Below are positions 49,111 to 61,218 of a stretch of DNA of 64,000 bases, one piece after another. The translations under genes were made by a program, and so were the position numbers. The notes under the pieces were generated by a model that was not told where the DNA came from, made no database searches, and saw only the letters and a list, made by a program, of their open reading frames with translations. The number at the start of each line of letters is the position of its first letter. Positions within the stretch are counted from its first letter, which is position 1. The stretch is from Zea mays (Eukaryota; Streptophyta; Magnoliopsida; Poales; Poaceae), in NCBI RefSeq assembly GCF_902167145.1, contig NW_023367387.1, positions 1 through 64,000 on the forward strand, written 5' to 3'.

Positions 49111-52100
49111 TGATCTATGGCAAGGAAACATATGTGGGGTGAGGTGTACGAGCCTCTGGTCGATGATCAATGGCCACACAACCCCCATTTTGCCGAAAAT
49201 AGCCATGAACGACCATTTTCAATAATACCGAAGGCTAACACGTACGAGTTTTTAACCAAGAAATGGTCTCCACCAGAAATCCAAGAATGTGATCTATGGC
49301 AAGGAAACATATGTGGGGTGAGGTTTATGAGCCTCTAGTCGATGATAAATGGCCACACAACCCCCATTTTTGTCGAAAATAGCCATGAGCGACCTTGAAA
49401 ATAGCCATGAGCGACCATTTTCAATAATACTAGAGGCTAACACCTACGGATTTTAGACCAGGAAATGGTCTCCACCAGAAATCCAAGAATGTGATCTATG
49501 GCAAGGAAATATATGTGGGGTGAGGTGTATGAGCGTCAGGTCGATGATCAATGGCCACACAACCCCCATTTTTGTCGAAAATAGCCATGAACGACCATTT
49601 TCAATAATACCGAAGGCTAACACCTACGGATTTTTGACCAAGAAATGGTCTCCACCAGAAATCCAAGAATGTGATCTATGGCAAGGAAACATATGTGGGG
49701 TGAGGTGTATGAGCCTCTGGTCGACGATCAATGGCCACACAACCCTAATTTTTGTCGAAAATAGCCATGAACTACCATTTTCAATGACACTGAAGGCTAA
49801 CACCTACGGATTTTTGACCAAGAAATGGTCTCCACCATAAATCCAAGAATGTGATCTATGGCAAGGAAACATATGTGTAGTGAGGTGTATGAGCCTCTGG
49901 TCGAAGATCAATGACCACACAACCCCCATTTTTGTCGAAAATAGCCTTGAATGACCATTTTCAAAAATACCAAAGGCTAACACGTACGAGTTTTAATCCA
50001 AGAAATGGTCTCCACCAGAAATCCAAGAATGTGATCTATGGCAAGGAAACATATGTGGGGTGAGGTGTATGAGCGTCTGGTCGATGGTCAATGGCCACAC
50101 AACCCCCATTTTTGTCGAAAATAGCCATGAACGACCATTTTCAATAATACCGAAGGCTAACACCTACGGATTTTTGACCAAGAAATGGTCTCGACCAGAA
50201 ATCCAAGAATGTGATCTATGGCAAGGAAACATATGTGGGGTGAGGTGTATGAGCCTCTGGTCGATGATCAATGGCCACACAGCCCCCATTTTTGTCGAAA
50301 ATAGCCATGAATGACCATTTACAATAATACCGAAGGCTAACACCTACGGATTTTTGACCAAGAAATGGTCTCCACCAGAAATCCAAGAATGTGATCTATG
50401 GCAAGGAAACATATGTGGGGTGAGGTGTATGAGCGTCTGGTCGATGATCAATGGCCACACAACCCCCATTTTGCCGAAAATAGCCATGAATGACCATTTT
50501 CAATAATACCAAAGGCTAACACGTACGAGTTTTTAACCAAGAAATGGTCTCCACCAGAAATCCAAGAATGTGATCTATGGCAAGGAAACATATGTGGGGT
50601 GAGGTGTATGAGCCTCTAGTCGATGATAAATGGCCACACAACCCCCATTTTTTATGAAAATAGCCATGAGCGACCTTGAAAATAGCCATGAGCGACCATT
50701 TTCAATAATACTAGAGGCCAACACCTACGGATTTTAGACCAAGAAATGGTCTCCACCAGAAATCCAAGAATGTGACCTATGGCAAGGAAACATATGTGGG
50801 GTGAGGTGTATGAGCGTCTGGTCGATGATCAATGGCCACACAACCCCCATTTTTGTCGAAAATAGCCATGAACGACCATTTTCAATAATACCGAAGGCTA
50901 ACACCTACGGATTTTTGACCAAGAAATGGTCTCCACCAGAAATCCAAGAATGTGATCTATGGCAAGGAAACATATGTGGGGTGAGGTGTATGAGCCTCTA
51001 GTCGATGATCAATGGCCACACAACCCCCATTTTTGTCGAAAATAGCCATGAATGACCATTTTCAAAAATACCAAAGGCTAACACGTACGGATTTTTAACC
51101 AAGAAATGGTCTCCACCAGAAATCCAAGAATGTGATCTATGGCAAGGAAACATATGTGGGGTGAGGTGTACGAGCCTCTGGTCGATGATCAATGGCCACA
51201 CAACCCCCATTTTGCCGAAAATAGCCATGAATGACCATTTTCAATAATACCGAAGGCTAACACGTACGAGTTTTTAACCAAGAAATGGTCTCCACCAGAA
51301 ATCCAAGAATGTGATCTATGGCAAGGAAACATATGTGGGGTGAGGTGTATGAGCGTCTGGTCGATGATCAATGGCCACACAACCCCCATTTTTGTCGAAA
51401 ATAGCCATGAACGACCATTTTCAATAATACTGAAGGTAACCTACGGATTTTTGACCAAGAAATGGTCTCCACCAGAAATCCAAGAATGTGATCTATGGCA
51501 AGGAAACATATGTGGGGTGAGGTGTATGAGCCTCTGGTCGACGATCAATGGCCACACAACCCTAATTTTTGTCGAAAATAGCCATGAACGACCATTTTCA
51601 ATGACACTGAAGGCTAACACCTACGGATTTTTGACCAAGAAATGGTCTCCACCATAAATCCAAGAATGTGATCTATGGCAAGGAAATATATGTGTAGTGA
51701 GGTGTATGAGCCTCTGGTCGAAGATCAATGGCCACACAACCCCCATTTTTGTCGAAAATAGCCATGAGCGACCATTTTCAATAATACTAGAGGCTAAGAC
51801 CTACGGATTTTTGACCAAGAAATGGTCTCCACCAGAAATCCAAGAATGTGATCTATGGCAAGGAAACATATGTGGGGTGAGGTGTATGAGCCTCTGGTCG
51901 ATGATCAATGGCCACACAACCCCCATTTTTGTCGAAAATAGCCATGAATGACCATTTACAATAATACCGAAGGCTAACACCTACGGATTTTTGACCAAGA
52001 AATGGGCTCCACTAGAAATCCAAGAATGTGATCTATGGCAAGGAAACATATGTGGGGTGAGGTGTATGAGCGTCTGGTCGATGATCAATGGCCACACAAC

Positions 52101-53559
52101 CCCCATTTTGCCGAAAATAGCCATGAATGACTATTTTCAATAATACCAAAGGCTAACACGTACGAGTTTTTAACCAAGAAATGGTCTCCACCAGAAATCC
52201 AAGAATGTGATCTATGGCAAGGAAACATATGTGGGGTGAGGTGTACGAGCCTCTGGTCGACGATCAATGGCCACAGAACCCCCATTTTTTATGAAAATAG
52301 CCATGAGCGACCTTGAAAATAGCCATGAGCGACCATTTTCAATAATACTAGAGGCTAACACCTACGGATTTTAGACCATGAAATGGTCTCCACCAGAAAT
52401 CCAAGAATGTGATCTATGGCAAGGAAACATATGTGGGGTGAGGTGTATGAGCCTCTGGTCGATGATCAATGGCCACACAACCCCCATTTTTGTCGAAAAT
52501 AGCCATGAACGACCATTTTCAATAATACCGAAGGCTAACACCTACGGATTTTTGACCAAGAAATGGTCTCCACCAGAAATCCAAGAGTGTGATCTATGGC
52601 AAGGAAACATATGTGGGGTGAGGTGTATGAGCGTCTGGTCGATGATCAATGGCCACACAACCCCCATTTTTGTCGAAAATAGCCATGAACGACCTTGAAA
52701 ATAGCCATGAGCGACCATTTTCAATAATAATAGAGGCTAACACCTACGGATTTTAGACCAAGAAATGGTCTCCACCAGAAATCCAAGAATGTGATCTATG
52801 GCAAGGAAACATATGTGGGGTGAGTTGTATGAGCCTCTGGTCGATGATAAATGGCCACACAACCCCCATTTTGCCGAAAATAGCCATGAACGACCATTTT
52901 CAATAATACCGAAGGCTAACACGTTCGAGTTTTTAACCAAGAAATGGTCTCCCCCAGAAATCCAAGAATGTGATCTATGGCAAGGAAACATATGTGGGGT
53001 GAGGTGTATGAGCCTCTGGTCGATGATCAATGGCCACACAACCCCCATTTTTGTCGAAAATAGCCATGAACGACCATTTTCAATAATATCGAAGGCTAAC
53101 ACCTACGGATTTTTGACCAAGAAATGGTCTCCACCAGAAATCCAAGAATGTGATCTACGACAAGGAAACATATGTGGGGTGAGGTGTATGATCCTCTGGT
53201 CGACGATCAATGGCCACACAACCCCCATTTTGCCGAAAATAGCCATGAATGACCATTTTCAATAATACCGACGGCTAACACGTACGAGTTTTTAACCAAG
53301 AAATGGTTTCCACCAGAAATCCAAGAATATAATCTATGGCAAGGAAACATATGTGGGGTGAGGTTTATGAGCCTCTAGTCGATGATAAATGGCCACACAA
53401 CAACCATTTTTTATGAAAATAGACATGAGCGACCTTGAAAATAGCCATGAGCGACCATTTTCAATAATACTAGAGGCTAACACCTACGGATTTTAGACCC
53501 AGAAATGGTCTCCACCAGAAATCCAAGAATGTGATCTATGGCAAGGAAACATATGTGGG

Positions 53560-56500
53560 GTGAGGTGTATGAGCGTCTGGTCGATGATCAATGGCCACAC
53601 AACCCCCATTTTTGTCGAAAATAGCCATGAACGACCATTTTCAATAATACCGAAGGCTAACACCTACGGATTTTTGACCAAGAAATGGTCTCCACCAGAA
53701 ATCCAAGAATGTGATCTATGGCAAGGAAACATATGTGGGGTGAGGTGTATGAGCCTCTAGTCGATGATCAATGGCCACACAACCCACATTTTTGTCGAAA
53801 ATAGCCATGAATGACCATTTTCAAAAATACCAAAGGCTAACACGTACGGATTTTTAACCAAGAAATGGTCTCCACCAGAAATCCAAGAATGTGATCTATG
53901 GCAAGGAAACATATGTGGGGTGAGGTGTACGAGCCTCTGGTCGATGATCAATGGCCACACAACCCCCATTTTGCCGAAAATAGCCATGAGCGACCATTTT
54001 CAATAATATTAGAGGCTAAGACCTACGGATTTTCGACCAAGAAATTGTCTCCACCAGAAATCCAAGAATGTGATCTATGGCAAGGAAACATATGTGGGGT
54101 GAGGTGTATGAGCGTCTGGTCGATGATCAATGGCCACACAACCCCCATTTTTGTCGAAAATAGCCATGAACGACCATTTTCAATGACACTGAAGGCTAAC
54201 ACCTACGGATTTTTGACCAAGAAATGGTCTCCACCATAAATCCAAGAATGTGATCTATGGCAAGGAAACATATGTGTAGTGAGGTGTATGAGCCTCTGGT
54301 CGAAGATCAATGGCCACACAACCCCCATTTTTGTCGAAAATAGCCATGAATGACCATTTTCAAAAATACCAAAGGCTAACACATTCGGATTTTTGCCCAA
54401 GAAATGGTCTCCACCAGAAATCCAAGAATGTGATCTATGGCAAGGAAACATATGTGGGGTGAGGTGTATGAGCCTCTGGTCGACGATCAATGGCCACACA
54501 ACCCCCATTTTTGTCGAAAATAGCCATGAACGACCATTTTCAATAATACCGAAGGCTAACACCTACGGATTTTTGACCAAGAAATGGTCTCCACCAGAAA
54601 TCCAAGAATGTGATCTATGGCAAGGAAACATATGTGGGGTGAGGTGTATGAGCCTCTAGTCAATGATCAATGGCCACACAACCCCCATTTTTGTCGAAAA
54701 TAGCCATGAACGACCATTTTCAATAATATCGAAGGCTAACACCTACGAATTTTTGACCAAGAAATGGTCTCCACCAGAAATCCAAGAATGTGATCTACGA
54801 CAAGGAAACATATGTGGGGTGAGGTGTATGAGCCTCTGGTCGACGATCAATGGCCACACAACCCCCATTTTGCCGAAAATAGCCATGAATGACCATTTTC
54901 AATAATACCGAAGGCTAACACGTACGAGTTTTTAACCAAGAAATGGTTTCCACCAGAAATCCAAGAATGTAATCTATGGCAAGGAAACATATGTGGGGTG
55001 AGGTTTATGAGCCTCTAGTCGATGATAAATGGCCACACAACCCCCATTTTTTATGAAAATAGCCATGAGCGACCTTGAAAATAGCCATGAGCGACCATTT
55101 TCAATAATACTAGAGGCTAACACCTACGGATTTTAGACCAAGAAATGGTCTCCACCAGAAATCCAAGAATGTGATCTATGGGAAGGACACATATTTGGGG
55201 TGAGGTGTATGAGCGTCTGGTCGATGATCAATGGCCACACAACCCCCATTTTTGTCGAAAATAGCCATGAACGACCATTTTCAATAATACCGAAGGCTAA
55301 CACCTACGGATTTTTGACCAAGAAATGGTCTCCACCAGAAATCCAAGAATGTGATCTATGGCAAGGAAACATATGTGGGGTGAGGTGTATGAGCCTCTAG
55401 TCGATGATCAATGGCCACACAACCCCCATTTTTGTCGAAAATAGCCATGAATGACCATTTTCAAAAATACCAAAGGCTAACACGTACGGATTTTTAACCA
55501 AGAAATGGTCTCCACCAGAAATCCAAGAATGTGATCTATGGCAAGGAAACATATGTGGGGTGAGGTGTACGAGCCTCTGGTCGATGATCAATGGCCACAC
55601 AACCCCTATTTTGCCGAAAATAGCCATGAGCGACCATATTCAATAATATTAGAGGCTAAGACCTACGGATTTTTGACCAAGAAATGGTCTCCACCAAAAA
55701 TCCAAGAATGTGATCTATGGCAAGGAAACATATGTGGTGTGAGGTGTATGAGCCTCTGGTCGATGATCAATGGCCACACAACCCCCATTTTTGTCGAAAA
55801 TAGCCATGAACGACCATTTTCAATGACACTGAAGGCTAACACCTACGGATTTTTGACCAAGAAATGGTCTCCACCATAAATCCAAGAATGTGATCTATGG
55901 CAAGGAAACATATGTGTAGTGAGGTGTATGAGCCTCTGGTCGAAGATCAATGGCCAGACAACCCCCATTTTTGTCGAAAATAGCCATGAATGACCATTTT
56001 CAAAAATACCAAAGGCTAACACATTCGGATTTTTGCCCAAGAAATGGTCTCCACCAGAAATCCAAGAATGTGATCTATGGCAAGGAAACATATGTGGGGT
56101 GAGGTGTATGAGCCTCTGGTCGACGATCAATGGCCACACAACCCCCATTTTTGTCGAAAATAGCCATGAACGACCATTTTCAATAATACCGAAGGCTAAC
56201 ACCTACGGATTTTTGACCAAGAAATGGTCTCCACCAGAAATCCAAGAATGTGATCTATGGCAAGGAAACATATGTGGGGTGAGGTGTATGAGCCTCTAGT
56301 CGATGATCAATGGCCACACAACCCCCATTTTTGTCGAAAATAGCCATGAATGACCATTTTCAAAAATACCAAAGGCTAACACGTATGGAATTTTAACCAA
56401 GAAATGGTCTCCACAAGAAATCCAAGAATGTGATCTATGGCAAGGAAACATATGTGGGGTGAGGTGTATGAGCGTCTGGTCGATGATCAATGGCCACACA

Positions 56501-58979
56501 ACCCCCATTTTTGTCGAAAATAGCCATGAACGACCATTTTCAATAATACCGAAGGCTAACACCTACGGATTTTTGACCAAGAAATGGTCTCCACCAGAAA
56601 TCCAAGAATGTGATCTATGGCAAGGAAACATATGTGGGGTGAGGTGTATGAGCCTCTAGTCGATGATCAATGGCCACACAACCCCCATTTTTGTCGAAAA
56701 TAGCCATGAATGACCATTTTCAAAAATACCAAAGGCTAACACGTACGGATTTTTAACCAAGAAATGGTCTCCACCAGAAATCCAAGAATGTGATCTATGG
56801 CAAGGAAACATATGTGGGGTGAGGTGTTCGAGCCTCTGGTCGATGATCAATGGCCACACAACCCCCATTTTGCCGAAAATAGCCATGAGCGACCATATTC
56901 AATAATATTAGAGGCTAAGACCTACGGATTTTTGACCAAGAAATGGTCTCCACCAAAAATCCAAGAATGTGATCTATGGCAAGGAAACATATGTGGGGTG
57001 AGGTGTATGAGCCTCTGGTCGATGATCAATGGCCACACAACCCCCATTTTTGTCGAAAATAGCCATGAACGACCATTTTCAATGACACTGAAGGCTAACA
57101 CCTACGGATTTTTGACCAAGAAATGGTCTCCACCATAAATCCAAGAATGTGATCTATGGCAAGGAAACATATGTGTAGTGAGGTGTATGAGCCTCTGGTC
57201 GAAGATCAATGGCCAGACAACCCCCATTTTTGTCGAAAATAGCCATGAATGACCATTTTCAAAAATACCAAAGGCTAACACATTCGGATTTTTTTCCCAA
57301 GAAATGGTCTCCACCAGAAATCCAAGAATGTGATCTATGGCAAGGAAACATATGTGGGGTGAGGTGTATGAGCCTCTGGTCGACGATCAATGGCCACACA
57401 ACCCCCATTTTTGTCGAAAATAGCCATGAACGACCATTTTCAATAATACCGAAGGCTAACACCTACGGATTTTTGACCAAGAAATGGTCTCCACCAGAAA
57501 TCCAAGAATGTGATCTATGGCAAGGAAACATATGTGGGGTGAGGTGTATGAGCCTCTAGTCGATGATCAATGGCCACACAACCCCCATTTTTGTCGAAAA
57601 TAGCCATGAATGACCATTTTCAAAAATACCAAAGGCTAACACGTACGGAATTTTAACCAAGAAATGGTCTCCACAAGAAATCCAAGAATGTGATCTATGG
57701 CAAGGAAACATATGTGGGGTGAGGTGTATGAGCGTCTGGTCGATGATCAATGGCCACACAACCCCCATTTTTGTCGAAAATAGCCATGAACGACCATTTT
57801 CAATAATACCGAAGGCTAACACCTACGGATTTTTAATCAAAGAAATGGTCTCCACCAGAAATCCAAGAATGTGATCTATGGCAAGGAAACATATGTGGGG
57901 TGAGGTGTATGAGCCTCTAGTCGATGATCAATGGCCACACAACCCCCATTTTTGTCGAAAATAGCCATGAATGACCATTTTCAAAAATACCAAAGGCTAA
58001 CACGTACGGATTTTTAACCAAGAAATGGTCTCCACCAGAAATCCAAGAATGTGATCTATGGCAAGGAAACATATGTGGGGTGAGGTGTACGAGCCTCTGG
58101 TCGATGATCAATGGCCACACAACCCCCATTTTGCCGAAAATAGCCATGAGCGACCATATTCAATAATATTAGAGGCTAAGACCTACGGATTTTTGACCAA
58201 GAAATGGTCTCCACCAAAAATCCAAGAATGTGATCTATGGCAAGGAAACATATGTGGGGTGAGGTGTATGAGCCTCTGGTCGATGATCAATGGCCACACA
58301 ACCCCCATTTTTGTCGAAAATAGCCATGAACGACCATTTTCAATGACACTGAAGGCTAACACCTACGGATTTTTGACCAAGAAATGGTCTCCACCATAAA
58401 TCCAAGAATGTGATCTATGGCAAGGAAACATATGTGTAGTGAGGTGTATGAGCCTCTGGTCGAAGATCAATGGCCAGACAACCCCCATTTTTGTCGAAAA
58501 TAGCCATGAATGACCATTTTCAAAAATACCAAAGGCTAACACATTCGGATTTTTGCCCAAGAAATGGTCTCCACCAGAAATCCAAGAATGTGATCTATGG
58601 CAAGGAAACATATGTGGGGTGAGGTGTATGAGCCTCTGGTCGACGATCAATGGCCACACAACCCCCATTTTTGTCGAAAATAGCCATGAACGACCATTTT
58701 CAATAATACCGAAGGCTAACACCTACGGATTTTTGACCAAGAAATGGTCTCCACCAAAAATCCAAGAATGTGATCTATGGCAAGGAAACATATGTGGGGT
58801 GAAGTGTATGAGCCTCTAGTCGATGATCAATGGCCACATAACCCCCATTTTTGTCGAAAATAGCCATGAATGACCATTTTCAAAAATACCAAAGGCTAAC
58901 ACGTACGGAATTTTAACCAAGAAATGGTCTCCACCAGAAATCCAAGAATGTGATCTATGGCAAGGAAACATATGTGGGG
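53560..58979 (+). repeat. Higher-order repeat in four tandem copies (9-mer then three 7-mers)
   Basis: Copies start at 53560, 55200, 56459 and 57719, giving lengths of about 1640, 1259, 1260 and 1261 bp. Each shows the same order of monomer subtypes: GAGCGTCTGG, GCCTCTAGTCGATG, TACGAGCCTC, TTAGAGGCTAAGACC, the TAGTGAGG/CGAAGATC monomer, then ACATTCGGATTTTT. Copy 1 has two further monomers (one 180-bp and one 202-bp) near 54660-55040 that are absent from copies 2-4. Confidence 0.88.
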
Positions 58980-60039
58980 TGAGGTGTACGAGCCTCTGGT
59001 CGATGATCAATGGCCACACAACCCCCATTTTGCCGAAAATAGCCATGAATGACCATTTTCAATAATACCGAAGGCTAACACCTACGAGTTTTTAACCAAG
59101 AAATGGTTTCCACCAGAAATCCAAGAATGTAATCTATGGTGTGATCTATGGCAAGGAAACATATGTGAGGTGAGGTGTATGAGCCTCTGGTCGACGATCA
59201 ATGGCCACACAACCCTAATTTTTGTCGAAAATAGCCATGAACGACCATTTTCAATAATACCGAAGGCTAACACGTATGGATTTTCGACCAAGAAATGGTC
59301 TCCACCAGAAATCCGATAATGTGATCTATGGCAAGGAAACATATGTGAGGTGAGGTGTACGAGCCTCTGGTCGATGATCAATGGCCACACAACCCCCATT
59401 TTTGTCAAAAATAGCCATGAACGACCATTTTCAATAATACCGAAGGCTAACACCTACGGATTTTTGACCAAGAAATGGTCTGCACCATAAATCCAAGAAT
59501 GTGAACTATGGCAAGTAAACATATGTGCAGTGAGGTGTATGAGCCTCTGGTCGAATATCAATGGCCACACAACCCCCATTTTTGTCGAAAATAGCAATGA
59601 ACGACCATTTTCAATAGTACCGAAGGCTAACACATTCCGATTTTTGACCAAGAAATGGTCTCCACCAGAAATCAAAGAATGTGATCTATGGCAAGAAAAC
59701 ATATGTGGGGTGAGGTTTACGAGCCTCTGGTCGATGATCAATGGCCACACAACCCCCATTTTTGTCGAAAATATCCATGAATGACCATTTTCAATAATAC
59801 CGAAGGCTAACACCTACGGATTTTTGACCAAGAAATGGTCTCCACCAGAAATCCCAGAATGTGATCTATGGCAAGGAAACATATGTGGGGTGAGGTGTAC
59901 GAGCCTCTGGTCGATGATCAATGGCCACACAACCCCCATTTTGCCGAAAATAGCCATGAACGACCATTTTCAATAATACCGAAGGCTAACACGTACGAGT
60001 TTTTAACCAAGAAATGGTCTCCACCAGAAATCCAAGAAT

Positions 60040-60081
60040 GTGATCTATGGCAAGGAAACAGTGATCTATGGCAAGGAAACA
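60040..60081 (+). repeat. 21-bp tandem duplication within a K180 monomer
   Basis: GTGATCTATGGCAAGGAAACA occurs twice head to tail, lengthening one monomer by 21 bp. Confidence 0.9.
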
Positions 60082-60469
60082 TATGTGGGGTGAGGTGTAT
60101 GAGCGTCTGGTCGATAATCAATGGCCACACAACCCCCATTTTTGTCGAAAATAGCCATGAATGACCATTTTCAATAATACCGAAGGCTAACACCTACGGA
60201 TTTTTGACCAAGAAATGGTCTCCACCAGAAATCCAAGAATGTGATCTATGGCAAGGAAACATATGTGGGGTGAGGTGTACGAGCCTCTGGTCGATGATCA
60301 ATGGCCACACAACCCCCATTTTGCCGAAAATAGCCATGAACGACCATTTTCAATAATACCGAAGGCTAACACCTACTAATTTTTGACCAAGAAATGGTCT
60401 CCACCATAAATCCAAGAATGTGATCTATGGCAAGGAAACATATGTGTAGTGAGGTGTATGAGCCTCTGG

Positions 60470-60500
60470 TCGAAGATCAATGGTCTCCACCAAAATCCAA
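60470..60500 (+). repeat. Internally deleted K180 monomer
   Basis: CGAAGATCAATGG runs directly into TCTCCACCAAAATCC, so roughly half a monomer is missing. ATGG is present at both sides of the gap in normal monomers, as expected for a short-homology deletion. It lies about 100 bp before the cinful-like insertion. Confidence 0.85.
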
Positions 60501-60583
60501 GAATGTGATCTATGGCAAGGAAACATATGTGGGGTGAGGTGTACGAGCCTCTGGTCGATGATCAATGGCCACACAACCCCCAT

Positions 60584-61175
60584 TGTTGGGTCTATGCTTC
60601 GTCGCCGAAGGTCTTATAGAAAGAAGTGGTCCTCGGATGAAGCTGTTTGTATAAGATAGCCGAAGGTTCCTCTTTGTAAAGCTTCGGCATTACAAACCGA
60701 CTTAAAGATAGAATGACCTTTTAATCCATAAAGGTCTGAGTCAATGTTGTAAGTTTTTATAAGGGGCATACTTGTAATTCCTCACAGGCTGCGTCCTGTG
60801 CCTATAAATAGTGAACAGTATTCCGTTACTGTTCAGGCATTCGATTAATTACAATCGCATCTCTCGGAATTCAACTCTTTGCCAAGGCAAAGGTATTATT
60901 GTATTTAATAGTTCAATATATTAAGTAAATACAATGTATTTCATCTATAATGTATGTATTCCTTTTATACCTTTTATTCTATGTCATTTTATAATTTTTA
61001 TTGAAATTTTATTACGAAGACACGAGCTTCGTAATTATGCTTTTTATCAACCTTCGTCTAAGATCCATTATTCTCAAGAGAAGGGAATAATGTTTCATAG
61101 ACGAAGGACATTAACATTTAACATTTTATGTTGCCTTGTTCTTAATTCTAAGCATTTGAGAACAAGTCCCCAACA
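60584..61175 (+). repeat. 5' LTR of the cinful-like element (592 bp)
   Basis: TGTTGGGTCTATGC to CCCCAACA. The right end and the TATA region are clearly similar to the zeon-like LTR, while the left part differs. Ending in CA directly before TTGGCGCCC supports the boundary. The second LTR is outside the window. Confidence 0.85.
60803..60810 (+). promoter_or_regulatory. LTR TATA box (cinful-like)
   Basis: TATAAATA in the context GTGCC-TATAAATA-GTGAACAG, aligned with the zeon-like LTR TATA box. Confidence 0.75.
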
Positions 61176-61176
61176 T

Positions 61177-61187
61177 TGGCGCCCACC
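61177..61187 (+). other. Primer-binding site (cinful-like)
   Basis: TGGCGCCCACC one base after the LTR, identical to the site of the zeon-like element. The next ~30 bases (GGTGAACTCACTTCCA and on) are nearly the same too. Confidence 0.8.
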
Positions 61188-61218
61188 TTCGGTGAACTCA
61201 CTTCCACTTTTTGAGCTG

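Larger units (their letters stand above)
49111..60583 (+). repeat. K180 knob satellite array, block 3 (forward)
   Basis: Forward 180- and 202-bp monomers continue in register from block 2 across the zeon-like insertion. The block includes a four-copy higher-order repeat. Monomers from about 59,100 onward are more diverged, and the end next to the cinful-like element is rearranged. No gene is seen. Confidence 0.95.

Noticed and set aside
448..60193. Many 60-205-residue open frames with repeating NSHERPFSI or GVVWPLIIDQ peptides
   Set aside because: They are readings of the 180-bp satellite in both strands, arising from its 60-codon period. They break at random indels and have no promoter or conserved start.
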